Assembly: GCA_949710005.1 (NCBI GenBank)
Contig: OX453274.1
Location: 21,209,585-21,273,584, forward strand
Reading direction: 5' to 3'
DNA: 64,000 bases
DNA from: Ricordea florida
Taxonomy: Eukaryota > Cnidaria > Anthozoa > Corallimorpharia > Ricordeidae
The number at the start of each line of letters is the position of its first letter. Position 1 is the first letter of the stretch. Under the pieces are notes generated by a model. That model saw nothing but the letters and a program-made list of their open reading frames with translations, searched no databases and was not told the origin of the DNA. The position numbers were made by a program, and so were the translations under genes. Below are positions 54,344 through 64,000 of the stretch, piece by piece.

Positions 54344-54421
54344 TGTAGTATATTTGGTGTAAGTCTACATGATGTAGTATGTTTGGTGTAAGTCTACATG
54401 ACGAGTAGATTATTAGAGATG

Positions 54422-55181
54422 GCGGCTACGTTCTGGAGGTGCTATTAAAGTTCGGAGTTTTCAGTTATATGCGGATGGTAAAGGACTTATTATAGTTCCT
54501 GATAAGGAAGACAACAAGATACAGCGACGAGCTCTTCTTCTTCATTGTGCTGGACCGGATGTCCAAGATATTTTCGATGTTTTACCGGATACAGGAGGTG
54601 CGAAGGATTACCAGAAAGCTGAAGATGCTCTAACCGGACATTTCGTTATTCAAGTTAATATTCCATATGAACGGCATTTGTTTCGAGAGATGGTACAAGC
54701 TGAAGGTGAAACGGTCGATCAGTTTGCTGTACGCTTGAGACGCAAGGCCCAGCAATGTGATTATGGCGAGCACATGGAGGCCCAGATAAGAGATCAGATT
54801 GTCTCGAGGTGTCAGTCTGACGCGTTGCGCCGTAAACTTTTGGAGAAGGGACAAACTCTCACGTTGAAGAGTCTACAAGACATCGCAAGAAATTACGAAG
54901 CAGTCAAGAGACAAACCAAGAGTATGAGTCGCTCAAATGATTCTGTGAACAGAGTCCGTGATGATAGAAACAAAAGATACGATGACAGAATGGGCAACAG
55001 CAGAAGTGGAAATTTCCAATCAGGTGGTGAATGCTGGCGATGTGGAAGACGTGGCCATTTTGCCAGAGATCCTCAGTGCCCTGCAAGAGGAAAGACCTGT
55101 TCCAAATGTTTTCAGATGGGACATTCTGCAACTGTATGCAAAACCAGGGGTGACCCTCGTTTCCGATCAGGAGTGCGGTAA
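54422..55181 (+). pseudogene. gag: gag of gypsy 3
   Basis: After an out-of-frame ATG start (54,422) the Gag frame continues to a TAA at 55,179-55,181. It has the Gag core (VQAEGETVDQFAVRLRRK) and two knuckles (CWRCGRRGHFARDPQC and CSKCFQMGHSATVC). The first ~30 codons seem deleted or shifted. The stop lies in the same frame as pol, which starts on the next codon. Confidence 0.75.
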
Positions 55182-57221
55182 ATGCAAAAGGTAGAAGTCG
55201 AAGAAGATGAGGATGAGTATATTTTTGCAGTAGCTGATGAAGGAAGTGGACAAGGAAAAGTTACAGTCAATATTGGAGGAATCCCAGTGGGAGTGATTAT
55301 TGATTCTGGATCCAGTGCAAATGTAATTGACCAAACATTGTGGGAGGAACTAAAGAAACAACATGTCAAGTGTGTATCGAAGAGAAGCACAAAGAAACTG
55401 TACGCCTATGGAGCAACAAGCCCACTGCAAGTTATTGGAACATTTACAGCCGATCTCAGTTTAGCAAACAAGTGTGTATCAGCAGAGTTCACAGTCATAC
55501 AAGGCCGAGGAGAACCACTCCTTGGTAGAGAATCAGCTATGAAGCTAGGAGTCCTCAAGCTGCAAGTTCCAGGAATTTCAGTGAACAGTGTAGTTGACCG
55601 TAATGAACTCATTGCGAAACACAAGGCTGTGTTCGAAGGAATCGGAAAGTTGAAAGACTATCAACTTAAATTGCACATTGATACCAAAGTTCAGCCAGTA
55701 GCCCAGCCATTACGACGTCCGGCATTCAGCTTGAGAGACAAAATTGAGAAGAAACTTGATGAACTGTTGCATGAAGACATCATTGAGAGAGTGGATGGTC
55801 CAACGCCATGGGTGAACCCGGTTGTTGTGGTGCCAAAGCCAAATGGTGAAGTACGATTATGTGTAGATATGAGGTGTGCCAATAAAGCGATCATTCGGGA
55901 AAGACATCCAATTCCCACAATTGACGAAGTGCTGAACGATATGCAAGAAGGAAGTGTCTTCAGCAAACTTGACCTGAAATGGGGCTATCACCAAATTGAG
56001 CTCAGCACTGAATCCCGTGGCATTACTACGTTTGCAACCCACAAAGGTCTATTCAGATACAAACGGTTAATGTTTGGGATTTCTTCTGTACCAGAAAAAT
56101 ACCAGCAAGTGATTCAGCAAGTGTTGCATGATTGTAGGGGGACAGCAAACATTTCAGATGACATCATCATTTTTGGCTCTGACACAGATGAGCATGACAG
56201 GCGATTGGAGCAAGTGCTAGTCAAGTTGGAAGAAAAAGGGCTTACCCTCAACAAGGAGAAGTGTGTGTTTCACATGCCAAAGCTTACATTCATGGGTTTA
56301 GTTCTGTCGCAGAGGGGCATTGGTCCAACAGAAGATAAAGTTAAAGCAGTCACAGAAACCCGTGAACCCCGGAATACGTCTGAAGTTAAAAGCTTCTTAG
56401 GCCTGGTGAATTTCAATGCCAGATTCATACCAGACCTTGCCACTGTCGCAGAACCACTAAGGAGGCTAACAAAGAAAGGAGAACCATTCGTTTTTGGTCC
56501 TGAACAGCACGCGGCATTCACAGCACTGAAACAGAGGATGGCCCAGGCAGAGACTCTGGGATACTTCGATCGCAATGCCAAGACGAAGATTATTACTGAT
56601 GCAAGTCCTGTTGGATCGGGTGCAATCTTGGTTCAAGAACACAACGGGGAGAATCGTGTAATCTGCTACGCTAGCAGGGGACTATCTGCAGTTGAACGAC
56701 GATATTCACAAACTGAAAGGGAGGCCTTAGCAATCGTGTGGGCTTGTGAGAAGTTCCATATTTATCTTTATGGCACGACATTTGAACTGTGGACTGATCA
56801 CAAACCTCTTGAATTCATCTACTCTGCTCGTTCCAAACCTTCGGCAAGAATTGAACGATGGGTTCTTAGGCTCCAGCCTTACTCCTATTCAGTGAAGTAT
56901 TTGCCGGGTCAAATGAACATCGCAGATTCATTATCACGCCTTACGACGAGCAATGAAGCACAATCACGGAATAAGGCCGAAGAATATGTTAGATTCGTAG
57001 CCAGAACAGCTGTGCCCCAAGCTATGACTGGTAAAGAAGTAGAGGAAGAGTCCGCAGCAGACGAAGAGTTGGAGAATCTGCGACAGTGCATCGAGACAGG
57101 AAATTGGGAGAACCCCAGTTGTGCAAGTTACAAGCCAATCCGAGAAGAGCTTTGTGTCATTGGAAAGACTGTCCTAAGGGGAACGATAATTGTAATTCCG
57201 CGGAAGCTCCGAGCATATTGA
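55182..57221 (+). pseudogene. pol: pol of gypsy 3, truncated before integrase
   Basis: A 679-codon frame with protease (IIDSGSSANVID), reverse transcriptase (KLDLKWGYHQI; NISDDIIIFG), RNase H (ITDASPVGSGAIL; WTDHKPLEF) and the connection region. It ends at a TGA after VIPRKLR, where integrase should begin. It is close to gypsy 1 in sequence pattern. Confidence 0.88.
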
Positions 57222-57655
57222 CTGGTTCATGAAAACATAGATTGCAAATAGTATGTCTATGTTTTTTTAACAATACATAGTGAAAGTTTTGTTATTGGTG
57301 ATGTTTTTTCCCAAAAAGTACACAAATTTGTCATTCATGTACGATACATTCCTGTTACACAGCATATCAATTGCATAGTTGTAATACATTCATGTGGTTG
57401 ATGGATAAATAGATTGCAGATAATTATATTTTGTGCAAATACATTGTGGAAAATTTGATTGTTTTTGTTGTAATGGTAATTGGTGATGTAATTTCCCAAA
57501 ACTTTCACAAATTTATAACATACAAAACGTTCCAGTTACACAAATATTTATTGCATAGTTGTAATGGCTTTATCTTGACTGGTTTATGGATAAATAGATT
57601 GCAGATCATTATATTGTCTACAAATACATTGTTGCAAGTTTAGTTATTGATGTAA
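57222..57655. repeat. Three ~180-bp tandem repeats upstream of Helitron 2
   Basis: The phrase GATAAATAGATTGCAGAT recurs at about 57,402 and 57,587 (185-bp period), with a diverged copy at about 57,236. TGCATAGTTGTAAT and TTCCCAAAA recur within each unit. Confidence 0.65.
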
Positions 57656-57659
57656 AACT

Positions 57660-58522
57660 TTCTGTTGACCCGTCACTGTCACTTGCTGTTGACACAGCAG
57701 AAAAAGAACAACTTCTGTCAAGTAGAGCAGAATGGTATAAATCACTTGACACATCAGAAAAAGAAAAGCTTTTGTCACATAGAGCAGAATTGTATAAATC
57801 ACTTGACACAACAGAAAAAGAAAAGCTTTTGTCAAGTAGAGCTGAGTGGTATAAATTACTTGCCCCTGCTGAAAAAGAAATTCTATCACGTATGAGGTAT
57901 AATACACAGGCAGTGAAAGAGTTAAAACAAACTGATGCATCAGATTTGAATCATTGTATATCGATTTTTAAAACTAAAATAAATCAGAAATGGTCCTTAT
58001 TACATTTGTTCTGTTTGTAACATAATTCTTTACAGGAAAACAGTTATTTGCTTGAACAAACACAAATACAACATTCCAAGTCTTTTTACTGATGTTAAGT
58101 CATTTGATGGGAAGCAATACATATGTAAAACATGTCACTCAAAAGCATCACAAGGTAAAGTACTAAGTCAAGCTGCTTGTAACAAGGTAGCAGTTGATGA
58201 AATACCACAAGAATTGCTGGTACTGGAGAAGCTTGAGCAGATAATAATAGCACAAAGAATTGTCTTTGAAAAAATAGTGGTTATGCCAAAAGGCCAGCAA
58301 AGAAAGATAAAAGGTGCAATTTGCAATGAACCAGTTGACTTTGACGAAAACTGCAATAACGTACCACGACCTCCTGAAGGATCTGGCATTATAATGTTAA
58401 AACTCAAGAGGAAAGTTGAGTTTAAACGACATGTATATTTTCAAGCAGTACGACCTCAAATGATACTACATGCCCTCAACTGGTTGAGAATCAATAATCC
58501 TTTATATCAATATAAATATTAA
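57660..58522 (+). pseudogene. N-terminal region of Helitron 2 polyprotein (20-residue repeats, DUF6570)
   Basis: Four 20-residue (60-bp) repeats of the form SLDT-EKEKLLS-RAEWYK start at about 57,690. A Cys region follows in a frame shifted at about 57,986 (ICSVC, then CKTCHSKA). The DUF6570-like segment (LEKLEQIIIAQRIVFEKIVV, NWLRINNPLY) ends at 58,522. These match the usual order of Helitron N-termini. Confidence 0.75.
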
Positions 58523-60139
58523 CATAAGTAATATTGATGGTACATTGATAACACTGCAACATGATGAAATTATCCCAGACACCAATGCATCGTTCAGTGA
58601 TGAAGATGAAAACCCAGCTAATTGTGACTGTATTGAACAGAATAGTGATGCTGATGGCACATCTGATGATGACCAAATAGAAGATCCTTTAAATGAATAA
58701 AGAGCACCTGCAAATGAAACATGCTTACAGTCTGTACTGCCAGATTATCCTATAACTGTTGAACAACATGATATCAGAGCATCAGGAAGTGAAGTGTATA
58801 GTATTGCCCCAGGTGCAAATAAACACCCAGTGTCTTTTATGATGAATAGACAGTGTGAAGAATTAGCTTTTCCAGTTTTGTTCCCAAAAGGGCAGTTTGG
58901 TTACACTGATGAACGACAAATAAAGTTGTCACCAGTAAAGTATTTTAATGCTAGGTTGTTGCATTACAGTGCAAGATTTGCAACAGATCCTGAGTATCTT
59001 TTCTTTGCTCAGTTCATGATTGAACAGAAAAAAGTATCCAATAGCATAAATATTGCTTTGAATAAAATTCATGGCCAGTCCCTTACTGCTTCCCAAATAA
59101 GAGGTAATGTGCATAGCTTACAAAACCTCGTTTGTCAGGATCACGCTTATTTGTTTTTAAGACAAATTCCTGGTACACCACCATACTGGCAAAAATTCAT
59201 GTATGAAGTAGTTGCTATGGTCAAACAGCTTGGAATACCAACATGGTTCATGACATTACCTTGTGCTGACCTTAGATGGCCTGAGCTCTTCCAGATTATT
59301 GCTAGAACACAAGGCAAAAACCTGACCAATGAACAAGTTGAAGCTCTGTCTTACAATAAAAGGTGCTCAATGTTGAATTTAAATCCAGTTGTTGTAGCTA
59401 AGCATTTTCAATATAGAGTAGAGACATTTTTTCATGGAAGTTCTACTTGCCAAAGCAAATCCAATAGGTAAAATAGTATACTATACTTTACGCATTGAGT
59501 TCCAGATGAGATGATCTCCTCATTTACATGCATTAATATGACTTCTGATTGTCCCAAACTTGTACCTGAGACCAAACAAGATTATATAGACTTCATAGAT
59601 AAGCATGTACATGCATACCTTCCTAATCAAGAGCAAAACAAAGAATTGCATGAGCTAGTAAAGACCTATCAGAAGCATACTCATTCTAAAACTTGTAGAA
59701 AATACAAAAATATTAAATGTAGATTCAATTTTGGACAATTTTTCACAAACAGAACAATTGTTGCACAACCCCTCTCAGATGAATTAGATCCAGAGGTAAA
59801 AACAAATATCATTGACAGGCAAAATGAGATACTCTCACTAGTGAAAAAAAAAATAGATGATATGTTGAACCCAAGTAAGCCAAATTATAATCCTGGATTG
59901 ACTGATACTGATATTTTCAAGTCTGTAAATATTATAGAGGAACAATATTACTGGGCCTTATCTATCTCCCCTGATTCTGATTTTGAATTGAATCTCAGAA
60001 GGCCAATTGACAGCTGTTTCATTAACAACTATTTTATTGCTGGTATAAGGGGATTTGGAGCAAATGTTGATTTGCAGCCTGTTTTCAATCACTACAAATG
60101 CATAACTTATGTCTGCTCATACTTCACAAAAGATGAAAC
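58523..60139 (+). pseudogene. Helitron 2 Rep region (Helitron-like N, HUH, Y2)
   Basis: Helitron-like N sequence runs from about 58,760 (FPVLFPKGQFG, FMTLPCADLRWPELF) to 59,470. The HUH motif SPHLHA has its His codons at 59,521 and 59,527, just after a TGA at 59,512. The catalytic pair in TYVCSYFTK has Tyr codons at 60,108 and 60,120. Several stops (58,698; 59,468) and frame changes mark it as dead. Confidence 0.85.
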
Positions 60140-61977
60140 ATGAAAAGTTAGCTGAAGTTAAATCTGCAGCGGCTTACTGGAATTTAATTGCAGAAGCGAC
60201 AAATCCTGTTAGAAGAAACAGAATTGGACCTTTAAAGAGGGAGGATGGAAGCCTTGCCGTCAACGACGTAGAAAAGGCTAACCTAATAAATGATTTCTTT
60301 GCCAATATCGGCACTAGACTCGGACGAGCTAGTAGAAATTTTCCACACCAGAGCGATCGCATCGGTTGTTCAGTGCCCTCTGTGACCGATATCACCATCT
60401 GCGAAGATTCGGTCCGACGTAAATTAAAATCCATTAAGCCAAATAAATCTGCGGGTCCTGATGACATTGCACCTAAATTATTAAAACTAGCTGAGCCTGC
60501 CATTGTCTCTCCCTTGACCGGTCTATTCTCATTCTGTGCTCACCTCGGAGAAACCTTTACTGATTGGAAGAAAGCTTGTCTGATCCCGGTGTATAAAAAA
60601 GATGATGAAGCTGACACAAATAACTACAGACCAATATCACTTCTTAGTGTTCCAAGCAAGATAATGGAATCTTGTGTATCAGAATCTGTCGTTCGACATG
60701 TTTTCCAAAATAACCTGGTTACAGACAAACAGTGGGCTTACCGTGAGGGGCATTCTACTGAACTATTGCTTGTACACCCGTCAGAAATCTGAAGAACAGC
60801 TATTGATGCCGATAAAGTGGTTGCTGTGGCGTTTGTTGACTTCAGAAAAGCTTTCGACTGTGTATCTCATGCTATCCTACTGCATAAGCTGAATTTTCAA
60901 TTTGGAGTTTAAGGTTGTCTTTTATCATGGCTGACAGACTACCTAACTGATCGAACTCAATTCTCGGTAGTAAACGGCCAGCACTCAACTGTGCTAAATG
61001 TCACTTGCGGGATTCCCCAAGGATCAGTACTTGGCCCAACGTTGTTTGCCTTGTACACCAATGACCTACCAAGTGCTGTTACCTCTGGCTCTGTCTTTAT
61101 GTACGCAGATGACACCACCGTTTATTGCATCGGGGACACTGTTGATAACACTGTCACTTCTTTAAATAAAGCTTTATCGGAACTGAACAGTTGGTGCCTA
61201 GAGAACTCTTTGACCCCTCACTCGGCAAAGTGTGAAGCTATGTTGTTGATGAGAAAACAGCACATCGGGCCGCTAAATTCTGTGACTATTGGAGAGGATC
61301 GGATCGAGTGGGTGAAACACTCTCGTCTTTTGGGCGTTACTATCGATGAGAGGCTTTCCTGGTCACGTCACCTTACAGATGTAAAAAAGAACTTCGTAAA
61401 CAAACTGAACCTTCTGAAAAGGAGTTCGTTCTTGAGCAGAAACGCCCTATTGGACTTGTACTTCAAGATAATATTACCATCAGTTCTATATGGACTAGTC
61501 ATTTGGGGCGGCTGCCCTAATGCAGAGCTTCTACATTCTCTGGAAGTACTTCACCGTAGGGCAGCCAGAATTATATACAACTTACCCCGAGATATGCCTA
61601 CCGCGGAAGTTTACCGACATTCGAACTGGAATACTTTAACCCTCTACTATAAACTTTGATTAATTAAACTACTCCATAGCGGGTTTATAGGTGAAGCACC
61701 TACGGCTCTTTCATACTTGACAAATAAACCCTGCACTGCATACAACTTGAGGAGGAGTAATAACATAATCGTCCCGCGTTTTAACTCGCAGTTTCTAAAA
61801 AACTCAATTAGCTATAGAGGCGCTATTCTTTGGAACGCTGTCTCGAGTCATTTTACAGACCAGTTTACTGTATTTTATCGCAAATTGAAGAAGGACGCTT
61901 ATTTTAAGGAACTTGATTTTAGTGCGGAGTCGGTCCAGTCGCTGCCCAGGCACTACCAAGATTTTAAATGTTTTTAA
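60140..61977 (+). pseudogene. LINE ORF2 (reverse transcriptase), three in-frame stops
   Basis: One frame from 60,140 to 61,977 is broken by TGA (60,790), TAA (60,910) and TGA (61,657). It lacks the endonuclease. Reverse transcriptase blocks are SAGPDDIAPKLLK, NYRPISLLSVPSKI, FVDFRKAFDCVSH, GIPQGSVLGPTLF (about 61,009) and YADDT (61,102). The C-terminal NSISYRGAILWNAV is typical of CR1/Jockey-group animal LINEs; the exact clade is uncertain. Confidence 0.88.
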
Positions 61978-62189
61978 CTATAGTCAATTTACTCAGAGGT
62001 AACTAATGTAAATTCATTTTATTTCTTGGTGAAAATCTTACTGCATATTTTTAGAGTTGTATTTTGTAAATGTTGCTATTATTTTTATACAGTTTTATCC
62101 ATTTGTAACCATTTTTACACGACCCCACAAACTTTGAGCTTTAAATCTTATCGTGTTTAAATAAAGGATATGTATGTATGTATGTATGT
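60140..62189 (+). mobile_element. Non-LTR retrotransposon (LINE), 5' truncated, inside Helitron 2
   Basis: The element begins directly after GATGAAAC of the Helitron and ends in (ATGT)n before AACTGAATG, where the Helitron reading resumes. The shared AAC is the only possible target duplication. The 3' end AATAAAGGATATGTATGTATG nearly equals that of the SINE at 13,823. Confidence 0.88.
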
Positions 62190-62759
62190 AACTGAATGTT
62201 CACAGGCCATTATGAACGCAGCCAAGGAAGCTAAAAATGAAAACTTGAGTATATGAGATGGGCTAAAAACAATTGGTGCAGCCTTCCTCTCCACCAGAGA
62301 AGTTAATTCACAACAATGTGTCTATAGGTGCATGCCAGAACTGTGGCTTAGAAAGATCTACCTAGCAACAGTTTTTGTCAGTACTGATCTACCTGAGAAA
62401 AGGGCGAGAATTGCCAAATCTGAGCAGGAACTTGAAGAACTGGATGATGAAAGCACAGACATTTTCAAATCAAATATTATCGAGCGATATAGTATTAGAC
62501 CACAATGTATTGCTTCTTTATGTCTAGCAGTCAGTATGCTGCTTACTATTACAAAAATTACAAAAACGATTGCCAGAAAACAGCTGATGCCCAACCTGAA
62601 ATTCTTACTGATGATGGCATTGAGTTACAACATCACAATTCTGTTAATTCTGTCCTTCCAAATAGAATAAGATTAATGAACAGTAATGAGGTTATGAAAT
62701 GTAGGAGTGTCAGAGCTGTTATAAGGTACCATAAACCAAACAAAAGAAAAGAACCATAA
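62190..62759 (+). pseudogene. Helitron 2 segment downstream of the LINE
   Basis: Reads on from the Y2 motif: SQAIMNAAKEA, a stop near 62,254, CVYRCMPELWLRKI and ELEELDDESTDIFK, then a frame change at about 62,530 to AAYYYKNYKND and a TAA at 62,757. It is the linker between Rep and helicase. Confidence 0.75.
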
Positions 62760-62774
62760 CAATATTTCCATCAT

Positions 62775-64000
62775 TTGTTGATGTTATATTATCCATGGAG
62801 AGATGAAAATAGCCTTTTAGGCACAGATCAAACATACTCTTCAAAATTTTATGAGGCTGGTGTACAAACAGTAGTGGAAAAAAATAGGGAAAATTTTGAG
62901 CCAGATGCAGATGCTGTAACAGAAGCACTAGAAGTCTTAAGAAATAACCAAGGCAATATTGTACTGTCCTATGATTCTATGAATGATCAAGACAATGCGG
63001 ATCTACTTGTACAATCCAAGTTTCAAGATGATTTAGCATCTGGAGAATCCTTTAATGAGCAGTTACCGTCACATCTTGCTTCTTCATCTCAATCTGATCA
63101 ACATGCAACTCAAGGAATAACTATGCATACCCAGCCTCTAGAAATTTCTGATGATAAACTACGAGAGGTCGTAAGGTCCTTAAACAATAGACAGCGTTAT
63201 GAATATGACATTGTTCTCTCATGGTGCAGAAATAAAATAAAAAATCTGAATAGTCTAAGGCCCAATGAGGTGAAACGAATATACTTGTTCATCACTGGTG
63301 GAGCTGGTGCTGGTAAAAGTCACTTAATAAAAACAATTTACCACACTGTTTCAAAAACTTTGAAATGTGCTCCAGTAAATCCTGATAAACCTACAGTTCT
63401 TTTAATGGCTCCAACTGGAGTTGCAGCAATTAACATTGATGGGACAACAGTAAACACTGCTCTAGCAATTCCAAAAGAAACAGGTGATAATGTTCCTGCA
63501 ATGTCTGACCAAAAAAGAACACAAATGAGAATGTCATTGTCTGAATTAAAATTGCTCATAATAGCTGATTGACATTATGAGGCAAAAAGATGACTATCCA
63601 TTTGCTGAACTTTTGAATAGATTTCGGACAGCAACACATTCTGAAGAAGATATCAAATGTATTCAGGCCAGAGCAGTAGACCCATCAGATAATAATTATC
63701 CCTCGGAAGCTCTTCACATTTGGGTAGAAAATCAGCCAGTGGATCAACATAATCAATTAAACTCATGCAGCAAATATCTTCAAAAATGTTTCATCTCAAT
63801 GCCATAGATTAATACCCACCTAATGTGTCAAAACAAGATATCAAAAGAGTTCTAGCTAGACCATGATCTGAAACAGGTTGCCTTGATTCTGATATCTTTA
63901 TAAAGGAAACAGCTAGAGTGATGTTAACAAGTAACATAGATATTGCTGATAGATTAATTAATGGTCGGTTAGGAACAGTTGTTAGGGTGAACATCAATCA
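62775..64000 (+). pseudogene. Helitron 2 PIF1-type helicase, internally deleted, cut by window end
   Basis: Walker A GGAGAGKSH (about 63,298) and TVLLMAPTGVAAINIDG are present. The Walker B strand (LLIIAD) runs straight into a stop at about 63,571, and the sequence continues in another frame with MRQKDDYPFAELLNRFRTA, normally found well downstream. So a piece of about 60 codons is deleted there. The rest (ETARVMLTSNIDIADRLING) continues, with stops, past the window edge. Confidence 0.82.

Larger units (their letters stand above)
54344..57221 (+). mobile_element. Ty3/gypsy fragment 3 (no LTRs, integrase missing)
   Basis: A 29-bp tandem duplication (units at 54,344 and 54,373, TGTAGTAT-TTTGGTG) marks the left junction inside the RPA gene. 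Gag, protease, reverse transcriptase and RNase H follow; sequence homology stops just before the integrase zinc finger at about 57,221. No complete LTR is found on either side. Confidence 0.85.
57655..64000 (+). mobile_element. Helitron 2, decayed, continues beyond the window
   Basis: Plus-strand remains of a second Helitron: repeat-rich N-terminus, DUF6570 region, Helitron-like N, HUH and Y-x3-Y motifs, and PIF1 helicase. Stops, frame changes, an inserted LINE and an internal helicase deletion break it. It differs clearly from Helitron 1, so the two are separate families. Confidence 0.85.

Noticed and set aside
54344-57221. Complete third gypsy element
   Set aside because: No LTR pair and no integrase; only gag to RNase H remains.

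Overview
This window looks like nuclear DNA of a cnidarian animal, most likely an anthozoan such as a stony coral or anemone. The evidence is spliced genes with GT..AG introns, tRNA-derived SINEs, Helitrons with a USP-like protease and an RPA gene, Ty3/gypsy elements, and gene families I recognise as multicopy in cnidarian genomes. The clade is an inference; the eukaryotic, transposon-rich nature is visible directly.

Layout. (1) 1-~11,990 is most of a Polinton/Maverick (adintovirus-like) dsDNA virus-transposon, cut by the left window edge. It holds the C-terminus of a protein-primed DNA polymerase B, a DDE integrase, a double-jelly-roll major capsid protein, an FtsK/HerA packaging ATPase, an SSB-like protein, a run of small membrane proteins, an RPB6-like RNA polymerase subunit, a short zinc-ribbon protein, the penton, two conserved Polinton proteins, a SLOG-domain protein and an 18-residue Cys/His zinc-repeat protein. 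Four of these genes each need one +1 frame change; three of the breaks lie on A8-A10 tracts. (2) 12-18 kb holds SINEs, fold-back elements, a Myb/SANT-like pseudogene, decayed coding fragments and a compact DBF4-like gene with a CpG-rich upstream region. (3) 18.5-22.8 kb is a seven-exon DUF7869-like gene, and 24.3-28.5 kb is a second transposase-like gene (RNase H-like core, C2H2 finger, SAP) preceded by an array of duplicated small exons. (4) 29.28-33.95 kb is a nearly intact Ty3/gypsy element. (5) 35.6-37.2 kb is an internally deleted hAT element. (6) 40-42 kb holds a remnant with a 2A-like motif and a complex tandem repeat. (7) 42.5-54.3 kb is Helitron 1 (USP-like protease, Rep/helicase, RPA), interrupted by a young minus-strand gypsy (43.49-47.79 kb) and cut at its RPA gene by a third gypsy fragment (54.3-57.2 kb). 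(8) 57.2-64.0 kb is Helitron 2, with a LINE inserted 17 bp after its Y-x3-Y motif; it runs off the right edge.

In the Polinton the genes form a replication-integration-packaging-capsid set. Only one maturation function, the adenovirus-type protease, is not seen, and it may lie left of the window. Elsewhere the window is a nest of transposons: the target duplications and restored reading frames allow a relative order of insertion to be read off.
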